This document shows, in pieces, positions 6,916 through 17,984 of a stretch of DNA of 51,569 nucleotides. The notes beneath the pieces are model-generated. The model was not told the DNA's origin. It did no database searches and saw only the letters and a list, made by a program, of their open reading frames with translations. The position numbers and the translations under genes were made by a program. Within the stretch, counting starts at the first letter, position 1, and every line of letters begins with the position of its first letter. Location: the NCBI GenBank assembly GCA_021805825.1, contig JAJZEC010000023.1:1-51569 (forward strand), written 5' to 3'. Origin of the DNA: Pseudomonadota bacterium. GTDB lineage: Bacteria; Pseudomonadota; Gammaproteobacteria; Burkholderiales; Burkholderiaceae_C.

Positions 6916-8123
6916 CGAGCGACCCCAGCCGCGGCTGCCGGCACGCCACCCGCTTCGGGCCCCGCGGCGCGCGCAGCGCCCACGCCCAGGCGGGCGCGCA
7001 GGCGCACGCCCAGCAGGCTACCGAGAAAGGCGCAGCCGAACCACACCCAGCCATGCAGCGAGCCGGTGGCGATGCCCGAAAAATAGGCGCCCACGTTGCA
7101 GCCGAAGGCCAGGCGCGAGCTGTAGCCCATGGTCACCCCGGCCAGTACCGAGGCCAGCAGCGCACGCCGCGGCAGTCGCAGCCGCGGGCACAGCCGGCCC
7201 ATGCGCTGGGCCGCGATCAGCGCGCCGAACAACATGCCCAGGTCGCTGATGCTGGTGTTGTCGGCCAGCACGCTGGCGTGCAGCTGGGCCTGCTGAATGG
7301 GCAGCCCGTAGAAGGCGTTGTGCGACAGGTTCACTCCGAGGGCCTGCGCGATCTTCGCGCCCCACAGCCCAAGGCCGTAGACGATGCCCCAGGGCTGCCC
7401 GCTGACCACCAGGCTCAGGGCTCCGAGCACGCCCAGCGCGGCGCCGCCGATCCATACCGCCGGGCCTTGCCAGCGCCGGGGAGCTTGCGGATTGCGCAGG
7501 CGCCAGAGCAGCACGGCAAGCGCCGCCAGAACACCCAGCTGCACCAGCAGGGTCGTCGGCGCGCCCCAGCGCTGCACCAGCGACACCGGGGGCAGCGCGC
7601 CCAGGCTCAACCAGGCCGGCAGCTGCAGGGAACCGAGGAAGCTTCCCAGCACGAAGGCCGGCAGCACGGCCATGCTGACCGGGTGCCCGCTACCGGCCTT
7701 GTACAGGGTGCCTGAGCCGCAGCCGTCGGCCACCTGCATCGAGGCGCCGAAGACGAAGGAGCCGACCAGCAGGCTCCACGACAGCGGGCCGTCGGCGCCC
7801 TGCAGTTCCGGGTGGCTGGCCAGCAGCGGCACGCTCAGCACCATGCACACGGCGATCGCGAAGAACTGCGCCAGCATCCCGGTGGGGTCGCGGTCGGTGA
7901 TCCACGCCCGCCAGCCGGTCGTGAAACCGAAGCTTGCCGCGGCCAGCGCGAAGCCCAGGCCGACCCCGATGCACCACAGCAGGCCCTGGCGCCAGCCGAC
8001 CAGCCAGGTGGTGGCCGCAAAACCGGCCAGCGCCAGCAGCACGAGCAGCAGGCTCACGCCCGCGGAAGGCGCGGTGGCGGCGGGCGATCCGGCAGGCGGG
8101 GAAGCGGGCAACGTGGAACGCAT
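6912..8123 (-). CDS. YeeE/YedE family thiosulfate/sulfur-compound transporter
   Basis: Integral membrane protein with about ten hydrophobic segments and the two duplicated cysteine motifs of the YeeE/YedE family: DGCGSGTLY in the first half and FGCNVGAYFSG in the second. In TsuA (YeeE) such cysteines relay thiosulfate through the membrane. I choose the ATG at 8123 (MRSTLPASPP, 403 aa), which shares one base with the rhodanese stop (TGATG); a start 12 codons earlier would overlap that gene more. Lies between a periplasmic rhodanese and a small membrane protein, so the operon probably takes up or relays reduced sulfur. Confidence 0.85.
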   Translation of the reverse strand: MRSTLPASPPAGSPAATAPSAGVSLLLVLLALAGFAATTWLVGWRQGLLWCIGVGLGFALAAASFGFTTGWRAWITDRDPTGMLAQFFAIAVCMVLSVPLLASHPELQGADGPLSWSLLVGSFVFGASMQVADGCGSGTLYKAGSGHPVSMAVLPAFVLGSFLGSLQLPAWLSLGALPPVSLVQRWGAPTTLLVQLGVLAALAVLLWRLRNPQAPRRWQGPAVWIGGAALGVLGALSLVVSGQPWGIVYGLGLWGAKIAQALGVNLSHNAFYGLPIQQAQLHASVLADNTSISDLGMLFGALIAAQRMGRLCPRLRLPRRALLASVLAGVTMGYSSRLAFGCNVGAYFSGIATGSLHGWVWFGCAFLGSLLGVRLRARLGVGAARAAGPEAGGVPAAAAGVAR

Positions 8124-9142
8124 CAGCGGGCCTGCACGGTCTGCCTCAGCTGCTTCCACAGCTGCTGCGCGCGCGAGGGGACATGGGACATCGGCTCGTC
8201 ATGGCGCGACCAGTCGACCATCGAACCCGGGTAGAGCCGGACATCCGGTTGATGCAGGATCTGCGACAACACGAACCAGTTGGTCGCCGCCCAGTGGCCG
8301 GTGTTGCAGAAAGAGATGGTCTGCTGCGCCTGCGCCTGCTGCGGCGGCAGGCCGTGGGCGATGGTGCGCAGCTCCGCCAGCGGCGGCAAGGCGCCACCGC
8401 CCTGCGGGAACCAGCGCATGTTGCTGAAGTCGAGCGCGCCGGGCAGGGTGCCCGGAGCCCGCGCCGCCGGGGCCTTCACCTTGCCGAGCCAGAAGGCCTT
8501 CGGTCGAGCGTCGAGCAGCACGGCCGAGGCGCTGGGTTCGCGCACCTGCTGCAGCACCTGCTCGCGGGTGGCCAGCAGGGCGTTGTTCAGGTGCGGCTGG
8601 AACTGCGACGGTGCCACGACCACGTTGCTCCGCTGCAGATCCGCATAGCCGGCGTCATGCCACGCCTGCATGCCACCATTGAGGATCGACAGCCGCGACA
8701 TGCCCAGCCAGCGCAGCGTCCAGAACACCCGCGCCGGGGCGCCGAAATCGGTCGGGTTGCCACCGGCCGACACCAGCACCACCTGATCCGCGGCATGCAG
8801 GCCGAGGCTGCGCACACGCTGGGTGAAGGCCTGCACGCTGAGCAGGCGCCCCGGGTTGTAGGACGGCCCGCGCCAGGATCCATAGGGAGCATCGACGGCT
8901 CCCGGCAGGTGGCCGGCGGCATAGGCCGAAGGGCCGCGCAGATCGACGATGCGCAAGGGCACATGCTCGAGCAGCAGGGCGTGCAGTTGCGCCGGCTGCA
9001 GCAAGGGCCCGATGTCGGCGGGCGCCGCGGAGGCCGCCGCCTGGCGGCCCAGAGCGAGAGCCGCCACGGCGGCGACGAGGGCCAGGCCGCGGCGCCAGGA
9101 GCGCCGGCCTGCAGGGGTCGGCAGAGCGAGGTTCGTATTCAT
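8123..9142 (-). CDS. Exported two-domain rhodanese-type sulfurtransferase
   Basis: 339 aa from the ATG at 9142. A basic, hydrophobic N-terminus ending near AAASA is a probable Sec signal peptide, so the enzyme should act in the periplasm. Two rhodanese domains follow. The second holds the active-site loop FCNTGHWAA with the persulfide-forming Cys. The first domain has SAGGNPTDFG at the equivalent place, without Cys, so it is probably structural. The stop overlaps the transporter start (TGATG). Together with the YeeE protein this suggests periplasmic sulfur transfer coupled to uptake. Upstream, 107 bp separate it from clsB; no strong promoter stood out. Confidence 0.87.
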   Translation of the reverse strand: MNTNLALPTPAGRRSWRRGLALVAAVAALALGRQAAASAAPADIGPLLQPAQLHALLLEHVPLRIVDLRGPSAYAAGHLPGAVDAPYGSWRGPSYNPGRLLSVQAFTQRVRSLGLHAADQVVLVSAGGNPTDFGAPARVFWTLRWLGMSRLSILNGGMQAWHDAGYADLQRSNVVVAPSQFQPHLNNALLATREQVLQQVREPSASAVLLDARPKAFWLGKVKAPAARAPGTLPGALDFSNMRWFPQGGGALPPLAELRTIAHGLPPQQAQAQQTISFCNTGHWAATNWFVLSQILHQPDVRLYPGSMVDWSRHDEPMSHVPSRAQQLWKQLRQTVQAR

Positions 9143-9249
9143 GTACCCGATTGTCACTGAATTCTGCGCCGCGGCTAACAATGATCTACGCATAAGACCA
9201 CAACCTGCCGTCATGAACGGGCGGCCACGCCGCGGCGGCCGAGCGCGCT

Positions 9250-10635
9250 TCAGTACCTGCCGGTACCGCCTACGAGGGCGATGAACAGCCGCGCCCCGAA
9301 AGCCACCAGCGCCGGGATCCACCACGCCACGCGCGTGCGGATGCGGCGCGCGTCGATCGGCAGTGCCCAGTACATGTGCTGCCGCAGGTGCCCGGCGAGG
9401 CTGGCTGCGAAGCGCGCATCGCGCACGACCAGATTGGCCTCGCGGTTGACCAGCAGCGACAGCGGATCGATGTTCGAACTGCCCACCGTCGCCCATTGCG
9501 TGTCGACCACCGCGACCTTGCCGTGCAGGAACGCACGCTGGTACTCGTGGATGCGCACGCCGCTGTCGATGAGTTCGCGGTACAGCGCCTGCGCCGCCCA
9601 TGCCGCCGCGCGGTAGTCGGCGCGGCCCTGCAGCAGCAGGTCGACGGCGACCCCGCGCAGCGCCGCGGCCTTCAGGCTGTCGCGAAAGACCTGCCCGGGA
9701 TAGAAATAGGGGCATGCCAGCAGCACCGATTCGCGCGCACCGTCGATGGCCTCGATGTAGCAATGCTCGATCGCCCGCCGGCGCAGCAGGTTGTCACGCA
9801 GTACCAGCGCGGCACGCTGCGCGTGCTCGCCCGCATCGACGATGGACACGGCGGGTCGCGCCTGCGTGTCGCGCCGCCCAGGCAGCATGCCGGCGGCGCG
9901 CAACTCCTGCAGGTAGCGGCGGCGCTGCGCGCGCGAGCCCAGGGGCTGCGGCCCCGGCGCACGCCGCAGCCCGCGCTGCACGCTGCCGGTGGCCACGGTG
10001 CGCAGCCACAGCCTGCGCATGCTGCGCAGCACCTGCGCGACCACCGGGCCGCGCACGCGCACGGCGTAGTCCAGCCGCGGATGCCGGCTCCAGCCATGGT
10101 GGATGTCGAAATGGTCGTCGATCAGGTTGATGCCCCCGACGAAGGCCACCTGGGCGTCGACCACGCACATCTTGCGATGCAGGCGGCGCCAGTGCCCGCG
10201 CTGCAACAGGTCGATCCAACGCCGCCAAGGCCGGTAGACCATGAATTCGACGCCGGCCTGCGCGAAACGCTGCTCGAGCGCGGGGATCGATCGGTTGGAG
10301 CCCAGGCCGTCGACCAGCACCCGCACCTGCACACCGCGCTGCGCAGCCCGCACCAGGGTGTCGGCCAGCTCGAGCCCGGTGGCGTCGTCGTGGAAGATGT
10401 AGGTTTCCAGCCAGATGCTGCTGCGCGCCTGATCCCAGGCCTGCCGAAGCGCGGGAAACAGCGCCGCGCCCAGCGGCAGCAGTTCGACCTGGTTGCCGTC
10501 GCGCCAGCTCAGCCGCAGCGGCCGCTCGCCGTCTCCGGACTGGCGCTTCCAGGCCCGCAGGTTCAGGCGCCACCAGGCGTGCAGGCTGCCGTGGCGCGCC
10601 CGGCGTCGCGGCCCGGGCGCCGGCTCTCTAGGCAT
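9250..10635 (-). CDS. clsB: Cardiolipin synthase B (phospholipase D family)
   Basis: Makes cardiolipin or related phospholipids by phosphatidyl transfer. Two HKD motifs are visible: HRKMCVVD in the first half and HGKVAVVD in the second, each followed by the usual Gly/Ser-Asn region (FVGGIN, TVGSSN). A hydrophobic C-terminal segment (WWIPALVAFGARLFIALV) may anchor it. I start at the ATG at 10635 (MPREPAP, 461 aa), which overlaps the preceding gene by 8 bp; longer in-frame starts would run deep into it. ClsB with an adjacent endonuclease/exonuclease/phosphatase-fold gene is a common pairing. Confidence 0.88.
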   Translation of the reverse strand: MPREPAPGPRRRARHGSLHAWWRLNLRAWKRQSGDGERPLRLSWRDGNQVELLPLGAALFPALRQAWDQARSSIWLETYIFHDDATGLELADTLVRAAQRGVQVRVLVDGLGSNRSIPALEQRFAQAGVEFMVYRPWRRWIDLLQRGHWRRLHRKMCVVDAQVAFVGGINLIDDHFDIHHGWSRHPRLDYAVRVRGPVVAQVLRSMRRLWLRTVATGSVQRGLRRAPGPQPLGSRAQRRRYLQELRAAGMLPGRRDTQARPAVSIVDAGEHAQRAALVLRDNLLRRRAIEHCYIEAIDGARESVLLACPYFYPGQVFRDSLKAAALRGVAVDLLLQGRADYRAAAWAAQALYRELIDSGVRIHEYQRAFLHGKVAVVDTQWATVGSSNIDPLSLLVNREANLVVRDARFAASLAGHLRQHMYWALPIDARRIRTRVAWWIPALVAFGARLFIALVGGTGRY

Positions 10636-11557
10636 CGCCGGCAGGCCCTCGCGCGGCGCGCCCGAGAACCTCCGGCGCGGCCTGCGGCAGCGGGCTGAGC
10701 TCGACCAGCAGCGGCGCATGGTCGGACAGCCGGGCCCAGCCGGCCCCCCAGCCCAGCCCGACGGCGTGCGCGACAAAGCCCCGGGCGTAGATGCGATCCA
10801 GGGGCATCAGCGGCAACAGCGCGGGAAAGGTGCGCATGCGATGGTGCCAGCGCGGGCGACGCGAATCGACCGTCGGCGCCGCGCGGGCGGAGACGTCGAG
10901 CAGGCCGAGCACGGCCAGTTCCGCGCCAAGTTCGCCGCGCCAATCGTTGAAGTCCCCGCCGACGATCAGGGCCTCGTCGCGGGGCACCGAACTGCGCAGA
11001 TAGTCGGCCAGGCGTTCGGCCTGGCGCCTGCGTCCGCCGCTGAACAATCCGAAGTGCACGACGATGCAATGCAGCACTGCGGGCGCCTGCCCGGGCGCGC
11101 AGGGAAGCCCGAGGCGAACGTGCAGCAGGCCTCGCTGCTCGAAGCGGTGATCCGACACGTCCTGGTGGCTCCACCCCAGCACCGGAAAGCGCGACAGCAG
11201 CGCGTTGCCATGCTCGCCGTGCCGGGTGCGGGCATTCGTGTGGTAGGCGGCGAACATGCCCAGCCCCTGCCCGAGCAGCTCATGCTGCGGCTGTTGCGGC
11301 CAGCCGCTCAGGCGCATCGCGTGGCGCCTGTGCTCGAACTGCACTTCCTGCAGCAGCACCAGATCCGGCTGCAGCATCCGCAGGCCTTCCTGCAGGGCAT
11401 GGATGCGCAGCCTCTTGGCCGGGCCCATGCCCAGTACGCCCTTGTGGATGTTGTACGAGGCCACGCGCAGGCGCCGCGGCCATGCCGCCTGCCCCGCCGG
11501 GCCCTGCGCCATGCGCTGCGCGACCTGCGCCAGCGCGGCGTCCGCGCCGAGGTTCAC
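10628..11557 (-). CDS. Endonuclease/exonuclease/phosphatase-fold protein beside clsB
   Basis: EEP superfamily: VASYNIHKG at the N-terminus (metal-site Asn), LLQEVQ (catalytic Glu), VGGDFNDW and the C-terminal LSDHAPLLVEL (Asp-His pair). This family next to clsB is widespread (YbhP type), with substrate unknown. The GTG at 11557 overlaps the nudB stop as GTGA and gives 309 aa; the next ATG, at 11512 (MAQGP), would give 294 aa. I prefer the GTG because of the coupling pattern; the catalytic core is unaffected. Confidence 0.8.
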   Translation of the reverse strand: MNLGADAALAQVAQRMAQGPAGQAAWPRRLRVASYNIHKGVLGMGPAKRLRIHALQEGLRMLQPDLVLLQEVQFEHRRHAMRLSGWPQQPQHELLGQGLGMFAAYHTNARTRHGEHGNALLSRFPVLGWSHQDVSDHRFEQRGLLHVRLGLPCAPGQAPAVLHCIVVHFGLFSGGRRRQAERLADYLRSSVPRDEALIVGGDFNDWRGELGAELAVLGLLDVSARAAPTVDSRRPRWHHRMRTFPALLPLMPLDRIYARGFVAHAVGLGWGAGWARLSDHAPLLVELSPLPQAAPEVLGRAARGPAGDA

Positions 11558-12045
11558 GCCGAACCCCAGGGATCGCGCAGGCGCCGGGGCAGCTGCTCGA
11601 TGGCCAGCGCGTTCGAGGCCGAGAAGCAGCGGTGCGCCGCCTCGCGCCAGGGCAGCCACATCCAGGCCCTGTGCTCGCGCGGGCTCAGCTGCACCGGGGT
11701 GCCGGCGGCCACCTGCAGGCTGAACACATGTTCCTCGTTCTTCCACACGCCCGGGGCGTAGCGATGACGCCAGATGGGGTAGATGTCGTAGACATTGCTC
11801 AGGCGCCAGTCGCGCAGGGCCGTGGCCGCGGCGCGGATTCCGGTCTCCTCGGCCACTTCTCGCAGCGCCGCGGCCTGCACGGGCTCGTCGAGCGCATCCA
11901 GGCTGCCGGTGACGCTCTGCCAGAAGCCCGGCTGCGCGGCGCGCTCGATCAGCAGCACGTTGAGCGCGGGGTCGTGGATCACCACCAGCACCGAGACCGG
12001 CACCTTCGGCGCCCGCGGATGCTGCGCGGCGCCCGGCTGGTTCAT
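11554..12045 (-). CDS. nudB: Dihydroneopterin triphosphate diphosphatase (NUDIX)
   Basis: Removes pyrophosphate from dihydroneopterin triphosphate in folate synthesis. The NUDIX box is intact (GSLDALDEP, then REVAEETGI, about residues 43-66), and the flanking sequence (VSVLVVIHD, FWQSVTGS) is NudB-like. 163 aa from the ATG at 12045, which overlaps the aroG stop (ATGA). In many Burkholderiales nudB follows aspS directly; here aroG lies between them. Assignment to NudB rather than another NUDIX enzyme rests on sequence feel and context. Confidence 0.83.
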   Translation of the reverse strand: MNQPGAAQHPRAPKVPVSVLVVIHDPALNVLLIERAAQPGFWQSVTGSLDALDEPVQAAALREVAEETGIRAAATALRDWRLSNVYDIYPIWRHRYAPGVWKNEEHVFSLQVAAGTPVQLSPREHRAWMWLPWREAAHRCFSASNALAIEQLPRRLRDPWGSA

Positions 12046-13172
12046 CCCGGCGCTCCGGCCGCGGCGCGGCGCGCGCGTACCGCGCGCGCCAGATCGTGCA
12101 GCAACGGCAGGGTGTCGGGCCAGCCCAGGCAGGCATCGGTGATCGAGACCCCATCGCGCAGCGCCTGTCCGGGGCGCAGATCCTGGCGCCCCTCGTGCAG
12201 GTGGCTTTCCACCATCACGCCGACGATGCGACGGTCGCCGGCCGCGATGCGCGCGCCGATGTCGTCCGCCACCTCGATCTGCCGCCGTGGCTGCTTGGCC
12301 GAGTTGGCGTGCGAGCAATCGATCATCACCTGCTCGCGCAAACCGCAGCGCTGCAGCACCTGGCAGGCCGCGTCGACCGCCTGGGCATCGTAGTTGGGTG
12401 CGCGGCCGCCGCGCAGGATGACATGGCAGTCGCTGTTGCCGCGGGTCTCGAAAATCGCCGCCACCCCCATCTTGGTCATGCCCATGAAGGCATGCGGGGC
12501 CGCCGCGGCCACCACCGCGTCGGCGGCCACCTGCACGCCGCCATCGGTTCCGTTCTTGAATCCCACCGGGCAGGACAAGCCCGAGGCCAGCTGGCGATGG
12601 CTCTGGCTTTCCGTGGTGCGGGCGCCGATGGCGCCCCATGCGATGAGATCGCTGAAGTACTGCGGCGACAGCAGGTCGAGGAACTCGGTGCCCGCGGCCA
12701 TGCCCATGGCGCCGATCTGCAGCAGCAGTTCACGCGCCCGCCGCAGCCCCTCGTTGATGCGGAAGCTGCCGTCGAGCCGCGGGTCGTTGATGAAGCCCTT
12801 CCATCCGACGGTGGTGCGGGGTTTCTCGAAATACACCCGCATCACCAGCAGCAGCGCGTCGTCCAGCTCGGCGCGTGCCTGCTGCAGCAGCTGCGCGTAC
12901 TGCAGGGCCTGATGCGCGTCGTGGATCGAGCAGGGTCCGACGACGGCCAGCAGGCGGTCGTCGTCGCCGCGCAGCAGGCGCGCGATGTCGGCGCGCGCCG
13001 TCTCGACGACCTGCTCCACCGCCGGAGTGACCGGCAGCTCCTCGAGCAGCACGGCCGGCGCGACCAGAGCGCGCACCGCTGCGATGCGGGTATCGTCGAT
13101 GCGGGTGGTATCCAGCGTGGCCTCGGCCCGGCCGGCCTCGCTGTCGTGCAGGGGATCGTCGATGCGTGGCAT
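12042..13172 (-). CDS. aroG: 3-deoxy-7-phosphoheptulonate (DAHP) synthase, class I
   Basis: First step of the shikimate pathway, joining PEP and erythrose 4-phosphate. Class I AroF/G/H features: VVGPCSIHD, RVYFEKPRTTVGWKG, GARTTESQSHR, CPVGFKNGTDG, ILRGG, and MIDCSHANS. 376 aa from the ATG at 13172, slightly longer than E. coli AroG at the N-terminus. Begins 20 bp after aspS and overlaps nudB by 4 bp, so it is co-transcribed. No attenuator or TyrR/TrpR box was noticed. Which amino acid inhibits it cannot be read from sequence by eye. Confidence 0.92.
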   Translation of the reverse strand: MPRIDDPLHDSEAGRAEATLDTTRIDDTRIAAVRALVAPAVLLEELPVTPAVEQVVETARADIARLLRGDDDRLLAVVGPCSIHDAHQALQYAQLLQQARAELDDALLLVMRVYFEKPRTTVGWKGFINDPRLDGSFRINEGLRRARELLLQIGAMGMAAGTEFLDLLSPQYFSDLIAWGAIGARTTESQSHRQLASGLSCPVGFKNGTDGGVQVAADAVVAAAAPHAFMGMTKMGVAAIFETRGNSDCHVILRGGRAPNYDAQAVDAACQVLQRCGLREQVMIDCSHANSAKQPRRQIEVADDIGARIAAGDRRIVGVMVESHLHEGRQDLRPGQALRDGVSITDACLGWPDTLPLLHDLARAVRARRAAAGAPG

Positions 13173-13192
13173 GGGATGACTCGCAGCCGGAT

Positions 13193-14992
<1,800 letters not shown>

Positions 14993-15074
14993 GGAACGGA
15001 ACGACGTGGAACGTGGGAAGGGAAGGAGGTTGCGCAGGAAGGCGGCGCCGGCCCGCGGCCGGTCGCCCACGCGC

Positions 15075-15719
15075 TCAGCGCGGGAGCGCGCCCGGCGCGA
15101 GGTGCTGCACCGGAACGACAACTCCCATCGAAATGACGTATTTGAGCGCTTCGTCGACGCTCATCGCCAGCTCGACGACCTCGCTGCGCGGAAACATCAG
15201 GAAGAATCCCGACGTGGGGTTGGGGGTGGTGGGCACGTACACGCTGATGTAGTCGCCGTCCAGCCGGCTCGCCACCTCGCCGCCCGGCGCACCGGTGACG
15301 AAGCCGATGGTCCAGCTTCCGGCATGGGGGTATCGCACCATGACCGCCTGCCGGAAGGCGTTGCCATTGCTGGAGAACAGGGTGTCGGAAACCTGCTTGA
15401 CGCTGCTGTAGATGCTCTTGACGATGGGGATCCGGGCGATCACCGCGTCCCACTGCCGCAGCCACCACTGCCCGACGATGTTCGCCACCAGCAGCCCGGT
15501 GAGCAGGATGGCCGCCAGCACCACCGCGACCCCGAGCCCCGGAAAGCGCGCCAGGTGATCGAGCGCCGGCTGCAGCGAAGGCACGACGGCGCCCACCGCG
15601 CCCACCAGGGCGCGAAAGATGCCGTCGAACACCGACAGCAACTGCCACAGCACCCAGACCGTGATGGTCAGCGGCAGCCAGACCAGCAGCCCGGCGACGA
15701 ACAGGTTTTTCAGGCGCAT
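15075..15719 (-). CDS. DUF502 membrane protein
   Basis: 214 aa. Two hydrophobic segments near the N-terminus (about residues 5-30 and 63-86) followed by a conserved soluble part ([31 protein letters not shown]) typical of DUF502. Function is unknown in the family. It sits between fmdB and aspS, a very stable order in Burkholderiales, so it is probably expressed with translation genes. Confidence 0.85.
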   Translation of the reverse strand: MRLKNLFVAGLLVWLPLTITVWVLWQLLSVFDGIFRALVGAVGAVVPSLQPALDHLARFPGLGVAVVLAAILLTGLLVANIVGQWWLRQWDAVIARIPIVKSIYSSVKQVSDTLFSSNGNAFRQAVMVRYPHAGSWTIGFVTGAPGGEVASRLDGDYISVYVPTTPNPTSGFFLMFPRSEVVELAMSVDEALKYVISMGVVVPVQHLAPGALPR

Positions 15720-15834
15720 CGCTTGCTCTGGTGCACCCCGGCGTGCGGGCCCGGACAGGCCTGCATGCGGCGGGAATCAAGACGAGCCGGGACGGTCGGC
15801 GGCGCGCCCGCGTGGCAACCCGGCCGATCCGGCT

Positions 15835-16104
15835 TCAATGGCAGGCGCAGGAAGCGCCGCAGGGTGCCGTGGCGGCCGCGCTCGCCTGCGGCTCCGGCTT
15901 GGCGGCCGGCGCGCTGGCCGCAGCCCCCTTGAAATCGGTCGCATACCAGCCCGAACCCTTGAGCTGGAATCCGGCCGCGGTCAGCTGCTTGCGCAGTTCG
16001 GTGGCGCCGCACGCCGGGCAGTCGCGCAACGGCGCATCGGACACCTTCTGCAAGGCCTCCAGGCTGTGGCCGCAGGACGCGCAACGGTACGAATAGATGG
16101 GCAT
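15835..16104 (-). CDS. FmdB family zinc-ribbon protein
   Basis: 89 aa from the ATG at 16104, preceded by GGGAG. The N-terminus MPIYSYRCASCGHSLE and a second pair CPACG form a CxxC...CxxC zinc ribbon, typical of the FmdB/putative regulatory protein family. The C-terminal tail is Ala/Pro-rich and ends in a Cys cluster (PCGASCACH). First gene of the fmdB-DUF502-aspS run; a promoter with a perfect TATAAT lies upstream. Confidence 0.87.
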   Translation of the reverse strand: MPIYSYRCASCGHSLEALQKVSDAPLRDCPACGATELRKQLTAAGFQLKGSGWYATDFKGAAASAPAAKPEPQASAAATAPCGASCACH

Positions 16105-16263
16105 GTCGAACTCCCGAATCGAAAACCCGCTCCGCGACCAGGTCGCGAGCGCCTCAGAATCGTAGATGGTGGGGAATCGCGCAGGCTTCAAGGTCACGCG
16201 CGCCGGCCGGCAAGCGTCGCCGCCGGCGCGCAGGCAACCCGCAGACCTGCAAGAAGCATGCCG

Positions 16264-16293
16264 ATTATAGAGGCCGCGGGCGCCGAACTTCAG
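16264..16293 (-). promoter_or_regulatory. Sigma-70-type promoter for the fmdB-aspS operon
   Basis: Minus strand CTGAAG (16288-16293), 18-bp spacer, TATAAT (16264-16269). The -10 is perfect and the -35 weak. It starts directly after the stop of the upstream lipoprotein gene and leaves a leader of about 150 nt before fmdB. Confidence 0.5.
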
Positions 16294-16299
16294 CGGTGG

Positions 16300-16974
16300 T
16301 CAGTGCGCCGTGGACGCCTTGGGCGCCTCGGCCGGCAGGCGCACCCGGCGCCTGCCGCTTTGCTTGGGAAAACCGTCGAAGGCGGCCTCGACCAGGTCGC
16401 GCGCGACGGGTTGCAGGCGCTGATCGTAGCCGCCGATCATCGAACTGCTGCGCCAGACCAGCGCGCCACTGGCGGTATCGCGAACCTCGATGTCGAACAC
16501 GCGCTCGTACCACGGCGGCGGCCAGGACCAGACGCTCCACCACGGCGGATACACCGGATAGCCGCTGTAGATCCAGTTGCCGTCGGGCAGCAGCAGTGGA
16601 GCGCCCGGGGGAGGCCAGGCGCTGGGGAAGCTGGCCTCGAAATCGAGGTAGACGTGGAAGGCGTAGCGCGCGCTGTACGGCGCCGGCTTGCCGAGCAGGG
16701 GCACCATGCCGGCGCGGGTCATCGCGTCGAGCACCGCATCCTGCAGCGCCTGCGCCTGCGGGCCCTGCGCATTGCCCGGCGCGGACTGCAGCTGCACGCG
16801 GGCACCGAGCAGCGACTGCGGCGCCGCATGCGGGGTGTCGACGTTGTAGGCGCTGACGTTCAGCGATGCGCAGCCACCGAGCAGCGCCAATGCCCAGGAG
16901 GCGGCCAGCACGCGCAGCGCGAGGCGCGCAGCCCACCCGGATTCGCCATGCCACCGCATTCCGACTCGGTTCAT
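16300..16974 (-). CDS. DUF4136-type lipoprotein
   Basis: About 224 aa. Signal sequence with lipobox LLGGC followed by ASLNVSAYNVDTP, then a DUF4136-like domain with several Trp/Pro-rich stretches (YPVYPPWWSVWSWPPPW) and VFDIEVRDTASGALVW. Probably an outer-membrane lipoprotein of unknown role. Two ATGs lie 6 bp apart (16980, 16974); GGAAGG is better spaced (9 nt) for the second, so I use 16974. Confidence 0.78.
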   Translation of the reverse strand: MNRVGMRWHGESGWAARLALRVLAASWALALLGGCASLNVSAYNVDTPHAAPQSLLGARVQLQSAPGNAQGPQAQALQDAVLDAMTRAGMVPLLGKPAPYSARYAFHVYLDFEASFPSAWPPPGAPLLLPDGNWIYSGYPVYPPWWSVWSWPPPWYERVFDIEVRDTASGALVWRSSSMIGGYDQRLQPVARDLVEAAFDGFPKQSGRRRVRLPAEAPKASTAH

Positions 16975-17078
16975 CGCCATGATCCTTCCGCCGATCCGCA
17001 GACTCGCCTCTATGGGGCGATGCTCGGCCGCCCGATCGTTACTGTACCCCCAACCGCGCGCGCGCGTGTTGCGGCCGA

Positions 17079-17984
17079 TCAGCCGGCGTGCCAGCGCAGC
17101 GGTTGCTCCCCGCCGGCGTCCACGGTGCAGGATGGGCTGTCGAAGGCGATGTCGCCTTCGCCGTCGAATGGCGAGCCCACGCGCAACTGAGCAAAGCCGA
17201 AGGCATCGCGATCCAGCAGGTGCGAGGGGACGATCTGGCCCAGCGCGCCGAACATCGACTCCAGGCGCCCGGGAAATCGGCTCTCCCAGTCGCGCAGCAG
17301 CGCGGCGACCTGCTTGCGCTGCAGTTGCTCCTGACTGCCGCAGAGGTTGCAGGGGATGATCGGAAAGCCGCGGTGCGCCGCCCAGCGTTCGAGATCGGCC
17401 TCCCGCACATAGGCCAGCGGGCGGATTACCACATGCCTGCGGTCGTCGCTGAGCAGCTTGGGCGGCATGGCCTTGAGCCTGCCGCCGAAGAACAGGTTGA
17501 GCAGGAAGGTCTGCAGGATGTCGTCGCGGTGGTGGCCGAGGGCGATCTTGGTCGCCCCGAGTTCCCCGGCGACGCGGTAGAGAATGCCGCGCCTCAGGCG
17601 CGAGCACAGACTGCACAGCGTCTGCCCCTCGGAGAGCACGCGCTGCACCACCGAGTAGGTGTCCTGCTCCTCGATGTGGAAGGGCACGCCGCGGCCGCGC
17701 AGATAGTCGGGCAGCACCTGCGCAGGGAAGCCCGGCTGCTTCTGGTCGAGATTGACGGCCACCAGTTCGAAGTCCACCGGGGCGCGCTCGCGCAGGCTGA
17801 GCAGGATGTCCAGCAAGGCATGGCTGTCCTTGCCGCCCGACATGCACACCATCACCCGATCGCCCGGCTCGATCATGCCGAAATCGCCGATCGCCTGCCC
17901 GACCTGGCGATGCAGCCGCTTGGACAACTTGTTGATTTCGTGCTGCTGTCGTCTCGGATCCACGATCCAGGCTCCTTCAGGCAC
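17079..17984 (-). CDS. ttcA: tRNA 2-thiocytidine(32) synthetase TtcA
   Basis: Thiolates C32 of certain tRNAs; ATP-dependent, with an Fe-S cluster. PP-loop SGGKDS (about residues 49-54), the TtcA CSLCSR pair (about 123-128) and a third ligand-type Cys in PCNLCGSQ. 301 aa, standard length. Its start overlaps the folB stop by 8 bp; folB-ttcA is a common Burkholderiales order. The sulfur relay needed could come from cysteine desulfurase elsewhere. Confidence 0.93.
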   Translation of the reverse strand: MPEGAWIVDPRRQQHEINKLSKRLHRQVGQAIGDFGMIEPGDRVMVCMSGGKDSHALLDILLSLRERAPVDFELVAVNLDQKQPGFPAQVLPDYLRGRGVPFHIEEQDTYSVVQRVLSEGQTLCSLCSRLRRGILYRVAGELGATKIALGHHRDDILQTFLLNLFFGGRLKAMPPKLLSDDRRHVVIRPLAYVREADLERWAAHRGFPIIPCNLCGSQEQLQRKQVAALLRDWESRFPGRLESMFGALGQIVPSHLLDRDAFGFAQLRVGSPFDGEGDIAFDSPSCTVDAGGEQPLRWHAG

